Below are positions 55,986 through 64,000 of a stretch of DNA of 64,000 nucleotides, one piece after another (within the stretch, counting starts at the first letter, position 1; the number at the start of each line of letters is the position of its first letter). Source of the DNA: Pictodentalium vernedei (taxonomy: Eukaryota > Mollusca > Scaphopoda > Dentaliida > Dentaliidae). A program made the position numbers and the translations under genes. The stretch is taken from contig CM062296.1 in the NCBI GenBank assembly GCA_031216915.1, positions 792,748,823-792,812,822 of the forward strand. The letters are read 5' to 3'. The notes below the pieces were generated by a model, which worked only from the letters and a program-made list of their open reading frames with translations, did no database searches and was not told the DNA's origin.

Positions 55986-56512
55986 ACCGTGTTCAAAAAA
56001 TTTTGGGGATGAAACTATTTCATACCCTTGACATCAAACGAATTGAAAAATCCTATGATGGCTTGCTCTCATTCTATGGGATTGGGCAACAGTTATATAT
56101 GTATGACTTTAGCTAAGACTTCTTCTAGGTCATTATTTTTTTGAATTCAGACATCATTGCTTTTATTATAGTCGTTATCTGATCTTCTTTTTTTTCTTTT
56201 TTATTACCGATGTTGCAGATTGAATCAAATTGTATTTTGTTTTCTTCCTATCTTTCCCCCCATTTGATTCACATTTCCCCCATCGAGTGAACAAATAATC
56301 TATCAACTCGAATCTCTTTAATGATCCTGCACCTTTCAAACTCAGCTCACACGCTCTCGATTTTTTTAATTCGGGTACCTTTTCCTGACCAATCGCGGTT
56401 CACATGACTTCAGTCATTTGTGGTTTGGTTCTATAACTCGACGATTTCGCGATGCCGAGATTCTTCACGTGAATTTTCAATTGACCTAGACTGCGTGTTT
56501 CTAATGAAAATG
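55986..56512 (-). pseudogene. Fossil upstream gene with SAP-like N-terminus
   Basis: On the minus strand from 56512 it begins MSFSLETRSLGQLKIHVKNL, followed by GIAKSSSYRTKPQMTEVM. This resembles a SAP (DNA-binding helix-extended-helix) motif, 'L..L....K.LGI..SS.YRTK..L...M'. Further downstream (minus sense) 'CRIIKEIRVDRLFVHSMGE' is readable. It lies directly upstream of the minus-strand polymerase copy. The plus copy lacks this part. Broken. Confidence 0.6.
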
Positions 56513-56514
56513 AC

Positions 56515-57000
56515 ATTTTTTTTATAAACTTCAAATATATTTTATAAACTTTCAAAAATTTTATTTTTTTATATTTCTTATTATTATATATATGAGAAAA
56601 AATTATTTCAATTGTCAAATTGTTATATAAATTTTCAATTTTCTCTTTACAAAACTTTCAAATTTTATCAGAATTTTCAATTTTTGTTTTCAAACTTTCA
56701 AAACTGATTTGCAAACTTTCAAAACTGATTTGCAAACTGTCACTTTTTTTTCTTTCAACTTCAAATATATAATAAAATAAAATTGAACTTTATATTATAA
56801 GAAATAAAAAATTGAACTTCATATATAAGAAACAGAAAAAAATTAAGTAATCCTAAACAAGATTTGAAAGTTTGCAAGAAACAAATAATTTAATAAAAAC
56901 ATTTAAAAACTAAATTGGAATTTTTTTTATAGCAAGTTTTTTCATATATATAATAGGGAATACAAAAAAATAAAGTTAAATAAAAAGTTAAAAATTAATC
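56515..57000. other. A/T-rich intergenic stretch of the fossil element
   Basis: About 490 bp nearly devoid of G and C, with repeated 'caaactttcaaaactgattt' units (56690-56740). It lies between the divergent upstream gene (minus) and the small open frame at 57030 (plus), so it would be the bidirectional control region of the element. Confidence 0.4.
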
Positions 57001-57029
57001 ACACAAAAATAGCAAAGGAAAAAACCGAA

Positions 57030-57302
57030 TTGAAAAGAATCATTCCTTACAAGAAATTTGAAAATAAATCTTTTCTTTTGAAACCTAATCCAATCGAATC
57101 CGAAGACGGTGGGGTGATAAAGTTTGAACATAAATACAAAAATTATAACATGGGATTAAAACTGACTGACGATCAAGCAGAGTCGTTTTTAGAGTTGGAA
57201 AAATCGTGTTTGGAAATCCTGAAAGAAGAAGAGAAAGATTTCGCGGATGTAGACTTTATTCCTTCACTTCTCAGTATTAAGGAGTTGGCGATTTTTCCAT
57301 AA
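57030..57302 (+). CDS. Small open frame, 90 residues, at the right side of the fossil element
   Basis: MKRIIPYKKFENKSFLLKPN ..., then GGVIKFEHKYKNYNMGLKLT, and an acidic C-terminal part (LEILKEEEKDFADVDFIPSL). Uninterrupted. The AT-rich codon use and position after a 500-bp A/T-rich stretch suggest a small gene of the fossil element. No family recognised. Confidence 0.4.
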   Translation: MKRIIPYKKFENKSFLLKPNPIESEDGGVIKFEHKYKNYNMGLKLTDDQAESFLELEKSCLEILKEEEKDFADVDFIPSLLSIKELAIFP

Positions 57303-57731
57303 CTCTAATGTTATTGTTCTACTTTGAAATAGTTTTTTTCTTAGTTGACAAAAAGTCGATATCTCATCGAATTGTATGGTGGCTTCGTAGTTTAGATGAT
57401 TTATTTCATTTGAATATATTTTACTCGTTTACATCTGAGTTGGATGGAGTATTCACTTACATATGGCAGAAGTACATTTGAGTAAATTGTGATTTCAGTT
57501 ACAACGAAATGACAATTCACCCAAAATGTATTTCTGCATACTGTTGGGGACAGAAAAACATAATTATTTACTTAAAACCCAGGACGTTCTGAAAGAGTGT
57601 CTGCAAAATAGATACGTTATATGGCCTTTAGTTGGTGTGATACTGCGTCATATAAGGTAGTGCAAAAACCATATCGGGTGAGACGTTCGCTTCGTCTTAT
57701 TAATAGTGTCAAAATCGTAAAGATTTGTTTT
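57303..57731. other. Unassigned stretch right of the fossil element
   Basis: No gene or repeat recognised. The edge of the Polinton-like element presumably lies here or further left, but no terminal repeat is visible. Confidence 0.4.
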
Positions 57732-58078
57732 GTTTACTTATTTATTTCTTAGGGTTTAACTACACTTTCAACAGCAGGGATCGAACAGTTTGGCTGTTTG
57801 AGGAAGTCGGAGTACCGGAGAGAGCCACTGGGCCACACTACCGGAGAGAGCCACTGAACAACTTCCAGTAAGAGCCACCGCCGAGCAACGCCCACTAACT
57901 GTCAGACTCGTCAACTTACAACCATTCACGAGCAGGGTTAGCATCGGTTGAAGCCAAATACGCAATAGGGATGAAGTGTCTTTTTAAAGGGCACAACGCA
58001 GCTGATGTGGATTAGGATGGAACCGACGACCTTTAGATCACAAACCCAACGTTCTAACCAATGAGCCACCGTGCCCCA
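57732..58078 (-). mobile_element. SINE, minus orientation, with an internal 35-bp repeat
   Basis: Tail 'tttacttatttatttcttag' and head 'caatgagccaccgtgcccc'. The 'ggagagagccactg' segment is repeated (about 57810-57870), an internal duplication not seen in the other copies. It lies only 165 bp downstream (in gene sense) of the extracellular-loop exon. Confidence 0.75.
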
Positions 58079-58242
58079 TATGCACTTAGTTTATATTTAG
58101 AAAATGAAATGTTAGCAAAACTTACATTCTTTTCAGACAACCGAGAATTGTGAATTTTATGACGATCCACTCGGAGATTACCATAACGAAGTCAATGCTG
58201 AGAAGAGAAGGGAGAAGACAGAAATAACAATCAATTAAATAC

Positions 58243-58510
58243 CTCTGTAACGGCGTTAGTGGTGATGGCGGTTTTGTCGTAAACCCACTTGTTGCATCTC
58301 CTTCTCTTGAGTGAACGATGTTTTAGATGGAACCACATCTCGTTTGTGACAGTGCTTGTCAGGTTGCCATACTCTTCTTTCAGAGGGTCTCTATCATCGT
58401 ACAGAAAGCAGTTACCATCTTCTCCTCCAGGAATGGTTAGATTTATTAATTCTTCGTGAGCGATACTTCCTGGGTGGTACGTGTCGTTGTCTAGTCCAGA
58501 TATGGCACAT
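58243..58510 (-). CDS. SLC22-type transporter, exon encoding the large extracellular loop
   Basis: This exon codes for 89 residues of the big loop between transmembrane segments 1 and 2 of an SLC22 organic ion/solute transporter at the plasma membrane. It begins CAISGLDNDTYHPGS and ends DKTAITTNAVTE, the lead-in to the family's 'TEWxLVC' segment. Three N-glycosylation sequons (N-D-T, N-L-T, N-L-T) and three cysteines are visible, as expected for this loop. The acceptor is ...ttattacatag at 58511-58512 and the donor is GAG|gtattt at 58241-58242. One base completes a codon begun in the previous exon, which I do not find in the window. The reading frame is open throughout. Closest pattern match from memory is invertebrate organic cation transporter (Orct-like) proteins; the substrate cannot be told from sequence. 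Confidence 0.88.
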
Positions 58511-59005
58511 CTATGTAATAAATGAAGTATTAAGACAAATTTCTTCAGCTCGACAGGGCCAAGTTATCCTCAACCATGGATGTACATACTTGGAGGGGGT
58601 AGATGAAGGAGATATATTAGTGTTATTGCGCTAGACTATACAATCCCCCTATCCATAAGTCCTGAAGAATGTTAACAGCTTTCATTACATGGAATCCAAT
58701 TAATATATTATTAGTTTTACTGCTTGTTAGTGATCTAACATGTTGTACGATGTTAGTCAATTCGATATTTAGCGGAAGTAAAACGTTGGCCCAATATGCA
58801 ACGGAATGATACCTCATGAACCATATTATAGTTATTGACAGGCTGATATGTTACCGACTACTTGTTCTGCACAGTAAATTAGCAAGTTATTAGAACTGCG
58901 ATAAATAATAAACGATAGAAATGCCACTTGTTTAACATGAAGCGGTCATCGTCTGCAGACGGTTTGAGAGATGAGTGAACAAAGGAAAGCTTAATTTGAC
59001 TTTTG

Positions 59006-59145
59006 TACACGCTGAAATCAGTTGGGTTAAAAATCAACCACAAGCGACTGGTTTGAGTGAATATGAACCCAATTGGGTTCATATTCACTCAACCTAGATG
59101 ACTGGATTGGGTTTTAACCCAACTGATTTTATTTTATAGAGTGTA
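59006..59145. repeat. 140-bp hairpin element
   Basis: tacacgctgaaatcagttgg at the left, aacccaactgattttatttt..gtgta at the right, with a perfect inner palindrome 'gtgaatatgaacccaattgg'. Possible MITE; one copy seen. Confidence 0.65.
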
Positions 59146-60254
59146 TACAGATCTTGACAAACTGTATATAGTTTATAACAACTTGTGAGTGACATTTTCA
59201 AATCAATGAAAGTCTCAGCCACTTGAAGGTTGTAAGACCTGGTAAGATATTTATATGTTGGTCTTAATCATCTGTGCAGGACACACAGTGCTATTAGAAT
59301 GGGTGTCTGGTATTTCCTTTAATCCGCATGTCTCTAAGTATGATATATAGCAATTCTTTCAAAGGTCAAAGAGAGTGGCCAAACAGTAAAATACCAACGA
59401 AGTTGGGGTTCCGTGACAAAACAACTACCACAATTGCTGTATTGTCGCATGGATATGACTATTTGTTTCAATGATCGACTTCCATAGCACCTACTACTAT
59501 TACCACTGCCTTCATCCCGAACTTAATTGTTCTACCACCTCTACTGTCTTAATTGGTTAGCTCTGGTGCTCGCCCCTTCGCATCTAGTAGCTTATACCAC
59601 CGAGAGGAAGAGCTAACGTTATGTTAGAGAAGTCACTCTGTTCAAACGACACCTCGTATACCTCATCTGGGAAATTGGAGGATCACTGGACACAGTAAAG
59701 TACTACCAGAGGATAATTTTTGGACGAAATCAATTATTTATATCTTTATCTTAATCATTTGTCATAACCACCAGTAACTCAGAATGAGAATAAAAAAACT
59801 AGATAACGATAAAAAGAAGAAAAAATTAACAGAGTTTGGAGTAGGCAGAGGAGTTCTGAAAACATAAAAATACTGTGATAACAAATTACGAATTCTGCTC
59901 AAAGTTAAAAAGTCTTCTGCTCTACACGGATATACTCTAGAAATATCAAACAAACCAAAATAACAAAATATGACCATAGTATTACATGACACCTGTAGGT
60001 TGTACATTACATGGCGTTAGGTAGTTGGTTGGAACTGACGGGTGTTCGCTGCACGACAGACATCCTAAAAAGGGTACAGACTGCCCATAGTATACTACAG
60101 CGGTACTCGACATTCGAACATACCTCAAACACATTACCGGGTCTGTAATATCACGTAAACCCTATTAATCTAATAATTTCTATGCCATATTTCCGGCCCA
60201 AGTGAGCGTAGAACACAAATAGGCTCGAGTTGTGACTAGATATTATTAGATAAA

Positions 60255-60494
60255 GTACGGCAGCCATTGACTGGTCACTATCCACGAGTGGGCAAGAAAT
60301 TTACAGACACAATAATTAGATTACAAACACTAATTATAGGAATAATCATTAAAAATGTTATTAATGAAACACCAGGTGCAATCAGGTGCTTTAGAAATTA
60401 AAATTTTCCTGATGATGATCTTTATTACCTGGTAAACGCATGTGTGGTCATCACTGCCCACGTGTGAATTACGACCAGTTCACGGCAACTGTAC
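60255..60494. mobile_element. 0.24-kb MITE 'acagttgccgtg', copy 3 (most complete)
   Basis: Starts gtacggcagccattgactgg and ends 'cagttcacggcaactgtac', about 20-bp terminal inverted repeats with GTAC at the outer edge. The interior is shared with the other two copies. Confidence 0.7.
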
Positions 60495-61278
60495 TAAATA
60501 TGCTACTGATGATAGTTTACGTTCTAAGATGAGGCGTAGTGTTCAGAGACTACTACTAAAATAGACACAACGATGTTGCTATCGTGAAGTAGATTCAACG
60601 ATTTGTTTCCCTTCATTATATTTCAACTGCTTGGAACTGTAAACCCGAATTGAGAATACACGAGTTGAGGCGCCAAGCTTTCCCGACGAGAGGGTATTTG
60701 CTCCCTGACAGGGTGTTTGGGTATCCCTCAACAAGCCCATAATGAAAGATCCAGTTTCCCTGACATCGAGGTTGGATCTCTCCAAAGGAAGAGGGCTGTA
60801 GCTTCAGCTGAACCCCACAATCTTTAGTACCACCCATGGAATACATGAAAACGGGAGATGCGGTTATCATAGAAGTAATTCCATTGCCATATACCATGTT
60901 TTATAGCATAATTACCTATTCTGCAATATATGAAAAGCCTATGACATAAATTTCAGCTTTACACACCAACCGTGGTGAACACGCCAGAAATGGGATTTCA
61001 ATAGTTAAAATTTACACCTACAGATGACCTTCATCCCAGATTACCGTTGGTGACGTCGACCTGAATGCAACTTGTCAAAATTTGTCGCACGTCGCCTCAC
61101 GAAGAGTGAAATGAAAGTGACAATTATTTATTACGTTTTTAAATGAGTTTACCCCGGCCATAAGACACTCAAAATTAACCAACATGCATCGTCTCGTATT
61201 AATAAAGCATCCATAACTCGACATGGTATGTTATTATGCTATTTGATAACAGTGAGATATATGAAGAAATATATTTAT

Positions 61279-63229
61279 ATTTCCACCAAAAAAGACAGTT
61301 GAGGCATTGCACTGTGACATCTGGTGAATGATTTCAGCGACAGTTGGGTGATTGACAAGCACACATTCCACGCACTGAGCTGTAGAAGACATGGACGGTC
61401 AGTCAGAGAATTTGCCACACCCAGTCCAAGACCCCAATACCATGTAAACCCTCCTCGGTTCGCGTGACAAGCGCGGATCCAACGTTGCATACTCCCCACC
61501 AAACGTCCAATATCAGCTTGACTGATGTAATTCCATTCTTCCTGCAGTGCAGGGGCGAGTTCACGGTCAATGGTAGGGGGCTATTGGCGTAGGCGCCTGC
61601 TAAGCATATCCCATACGTGCTCTATTCCGTGGCAGCGCCATGGGGGGGGGGGGGGGGGGGTATGGGGGAGGGGGGTACTCACCCCTCCACTTTTTTCGCC
61701 AAGCGTAGTAAAAAAATACTATAATTTTAATTTTTGTATTGAACGTTGCGGTATAATGGTGGGTACGCTTAATTCCATATTCCCAAGTGCACTAAATCAA
61801 AGAAATTTTTAAATTATGTTTGAGTGTGCCCCCCCCCCCCCGCCCCCCCCCCCCCCCCCGTCCCCCCACACGCACACACATTAGCTGCAAACAACAAACA
61901 AGAGTCGAGGGCCCAAATTGCACAAGGCTTGCCGCTTTCAAACGGTCTGAAACATACCGCTTAAGAGTATTCGAGGAATGCTAGAATCGAGAGCGTGCAA
62001 CGCATCCGTTTGGAATTTTGGATTTCAGTGTCGTTTGGCGCGAATTTCCAACAGCGTTCTTCCGTTAAAATGTCACCATGTACGACGTTTTCTATAACTG
62101 AAAGACCTAACCAGTATGTTTCAAAAGGATAAAACTGTTTTAATTTAATTGTCTGAGAATGCTCCAGAGAACACCATTTACAACGTAAGTTTTAAACATT
62201 TTCTCGACTCTTGCATTGTCATCTTGCAAAATGAATCGACGGCCGTGACATCTCGCAAATGGCACCACATGAGCTGCTAACATGTTGTCACGGTAGTACT
62301 GCCTTGTGACACGCCCTTGGATGACATGTAATGCCTTTCTGCTTGTCATGGTTATGCCTCCCCACACCATAACTGAACCACCACCAAAATGGTCGTCCTG
62401 ACTAACGGTCACGTCGTGGTATTGCTCGTTCCACCGCCGCCACGCTCTGTTTCGTCTGTCTGTCGTGTAAGTCGAGAGTGAACCTCGATTCATCGGACGT
62501 TGCTCCTCCGACGATTGTCCTAGCACTGTCGTGCTCCTCACCAATTACGCCTTGCTGTGATGTGACGTTCAGGCAAACGTGGAATTATTCGAGGTCGTCG
62601 AGCGTAAAAAAATCCCCCTGTGTAGGCGATTTTGGATAGCCTGACCACAGACTCGCACATCTGTCTCTCCGTGCAGCTGCTGTCCAATTTCTGAGGCACT
62701 TTGATGGCGGTTACGTAATGCTGTGGTTCGGATTAAACTATCCTGATTAGCAGTTGTCGCCCTTGGACGACCTGACCGACGTCTGTCATCAACATTGCCT
62801 GTCTGACGGTAGCGTGACCACAACTTGCTAATCACCGATTGAGTAACGTTGAGAATTTGAGCCACTGCAGTTTGTTTCTTGCCAGCTTCCAACATGTCAA
62901 CGGCACGTAAATGTTCGTCACGTGTCAGTCTTCGCATACCTCCAAATTTATGTTTCGACCAGAAACTATTGATGAACGAGTTGATACCAAGAAAAGAACG
63001 ATGAGACCTCCGACAAAGCCCGCGCAGTACAAACGAAATTTTCAAAACATACTCCACAGACATTAACGCGGCGCTCGTGCTAAACACCTGCACGAAGTTT
63101 TCGTGCGCCGGTGACATCCATGATCCGCACTAAACTTGGTAACATATTGATGTGTCCAATCACGCGTATCATGTTCCGAAAATATCAACATCAGTTTGGA
63201 TGTCCCCAACTTTTTTTGAATAGTATACG
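61279..63229 (-). mobile_element. Tc1/mariner-type DNA transposon, decayed and split by an insertion
   Basis: Transposase begins MRRLTRDEHLRAVDML at 62940 with an N-terminal helix-turn-helix region (VAQILNVTQSVISKLW) and the GRPR AT-hook-like motif. The catalytic part shows 'SDESRF' in one frame, 'VMVWGGI' and 'FILQDDNAR' in another, then 'IEHVWDML' near 61590-61620 and an 'ARGG'-like C-terminus. So all three acidic residues of a DDE core can still be seen, but frameshifts separate them. About 0.57 kb (61633-62200) is inserted between the second and third acidic residues. The right outer end (63229) reads inward as tatactattcaaaaaaagt, typical for this group; the opposite end near 61279 is a weak match. 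Non-autonomous today. Confidence 0.85.
61633..62200. mobile_element. Insertion with long G and C runs inside the Tc1-like transposon
   Basis: This segment interrupts the transposase between its 'QDDNAR' and 'IEHVWD' regions. It starts with 'gcagcgccatggggg' and a G-run and includes a C-run and a short CA run near 61830-61880. The style matches the 'cagt..cgtagcgccaatggggg' ends seen at 3934 and the hAT-like element at 47893, so it may be a related non-autonomous hAT-type element. Clean terminal repeats and a target duplication were not found. Confidence 0.4.
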
Positions 63230-63649
63230 TTAATGTGGACGAGGTTTTACTCGTCACATTTTGTCAGACTTGAAGCACTGGATATAAGCGCGTTCGATAC
63301 ATTAACGCCTTTGTGTTAATCTGGACAAACTGAGTGCAACATTGCAAGATAAGTTGAAACATATTCAGTTATGGGTATCCCTGACACCTTATTAATAAAA
63401 TGGCTTGTGATTAATTCTTTGTTTGGTGTGAGATGTTTTGTGCCCAGAACAAAACGAAATGTTACGGAGAAGTATGTTATCAGGGACGACAGGGGGTGTA
63501 AGGTGTGTGAACCCTCCCCCCCCCCAAATCCTGACCAAAATTTCCTATAGTTGGAAATTCGAATGGTAAGTCATGAGTAATTGCAAATTCCATGTATCCG
63601 GATTTTAGAGCTTCTTTGGTGACGCTGATGTCTCCTTTACTTCCAAAAA

Positions 63650-64000
63650 TGGGGGCGCGGTGGCGTTGCGGTAACCGGTTCTCGTCAGATCACCGCACTT
63701 AATTAACGTCGAGCCCGGTTAGTCCTCGGATGGGTGACCATCTGAGCGATCGATTCGGACTCCCGCGTTGTGTTGGGCAAGGCACTTCACCCCGATTGTC
63801 CACATGGGGGCACGATGACGCCTTGCACTAATTCTTACTGCACGTCGATGGTGCGCATGTCTTCAACCAATCTAACCCTGTCTGTGCTGCAGTGCGGATT
63901 TACGATGTTGAGGTGTTGGCAGCTGCTCGTCGTTGCTCTGTGGTTCTCTCCGGGTACTCCGGCTTCCTCCGCCCCTAAAACTGTCACGGTCATGATTAGC
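63650..64000 (+). mobile_element. SINE with tRNA-like plus 5S-like head, cut by the window edge
   Basis: Starts gggggcgcggtggcgttgcg, tRNA-A-box-like, then passes into 'ctcgtcagatcaccgcac' and 'gagcccggttagtcctcgg', 'atgggtgacc'. These line up with 5S rRNA boxes A, intermediate element and C. The shared SINE body follows ('gggcaaggcacttcaccccgattgtcc', 'accaatctaaccctg', 'ctccggcttcctccgcc'). The tail lies beyond base 64000. Confidence 0.82.

Larger units (their letters stand above)
47340..57302. mobile_element. Polinton/Maverick-like element, decayed fossil with two inverted polymerase copies
   Basis: A ~10-kb AT-rich block carrying viral-type genes: two copies of a protein-primed-type family-B DNA polymerase that face each other (plus copy 48240-51880, minus copy 53745-55985). 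A minus-strand upstream gene with an SAP-like start, a fibre-like gene piece and two small open frames are also present. Terminal repeats and a 6-bp target duplication were not identified, so the limits are approximate. The element is clearly broken, with many disablements in both polymerase copies; three short elements (a hAT-like MITE, a hairpin MITE and an interspersed repeat) inserted later. I judge it old. Alternative: remains of two separate insertions in opposite orientation. Confidence 0.75.
58511..64000 (-). other. Upstream SLC22 intron or 5' flank
   Basis: The exon at 58243-58510 starts mid-codon, so an upstream coding exon must exist. I do not find it here on the minus strand (no SLC22-like N-terminus). 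The stretch holds a hairpin (59006-59145), a MITE copy (60255-60494), a Tc1-like transposon (61279-63229) and a 5S-headed SINE at the right edge. Segments 59150-60250, 60500-61270 and 63240-63640 show nothing I recognise. Confidence 0.55.

Noticed and set aside
60616-60897. 93-residue minus-strand frame as possible first SLC22 exon
   Set aside because: No hydrophobic TM1, no SLC22 N-terminal motif, and no donor in the phase needed by the exon at 58510.
63685-63760. A 5S rRNA gene
   Set aside because: Only the internal promoter half matches 5S rRNA and it runs into the SINE body; it is the head of a SINE.

Overview
This window is a stretch of animal nuclear DNA, AT-rich, with spliced genes, poly-purine/pyrimidine runs and a very dense load of short inverted-repeat elements and tRNA/5S-headed SINEs. 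The repeat style (TTAA-flanked palindromic MITEs, Tc1/mariner relics, Polinton fossil, foldback element) fits a marine invertebrate such as a mollusc or another lophotrochozoan, or possibly a lancelet. That placement is inference; I cannot name the species.

Only one host gene is supported: an SLC22-family organic ion/solute transporter (major facilitator superfamily) on the minus strand. Seven consecutive internal exons can be read with GT/AG splice sites and matching codon phases, in transcription order: 58243-58510, 39664-39767, 37219-37373, 29290-29458, 26770-26979, 14817-15043, 954-1135. Joined they give 1315 nt, about 438 residues, from the large first extracellular loop to the start of transmembrane segment 11. 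The first coding exon lies beyond the right edge and the last exon(s) beyond the left edge. The gene is therefore longer than 57 kb, nearly all of it intron.

The introns are a museum of mobile DNA. From left to right: a repeat-rich 13.7-kb intron with a SINE carrying a perfect 13-bp target duplication, a LINE reverse-transcriptase tail, a Tc1/mariner relic, a promoter-like cluster (CRE, NRF1 and YY1 motifs) at 12.1-12.24 kb and a foldback-like block at 12.6-14.5 kb. Next comes an 11.7-kb intron with a 130-bp tandem array, a 0.53-kb segment duplication with a virus-like gene scrap in its middle, and two palindromic MITEs. A 2.3-kb intron holds three exact TGACGTCA octamers within 240 bp. A 7.8-kb intron holds a 5S-headed SINE and nested tandem repeats.

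The 18.5-kb intron (39768-58242) holds a giant 5.77-kb foldback element with satellite-like ends, followed by a decayed Polinton/Maverick-like element carrying two convergent copies of a family-B DNA polymerase gene. The right end of the window (58.5-64 kb), also intron or 5' flank, has a Tc1-like transposon split by an insertion and a 5S-headed SINE running off the end.

The strongest novel candidates are the nested foldback element with GAAATAATATTTCG-type ends, the convergent polymerase arrangement in the fossil element, the TTAA-flanked palindromic MITE families (one with a paralogous empty site), and the isolated CRE/NRF1/YY1 cluster with no visible gene beside it.
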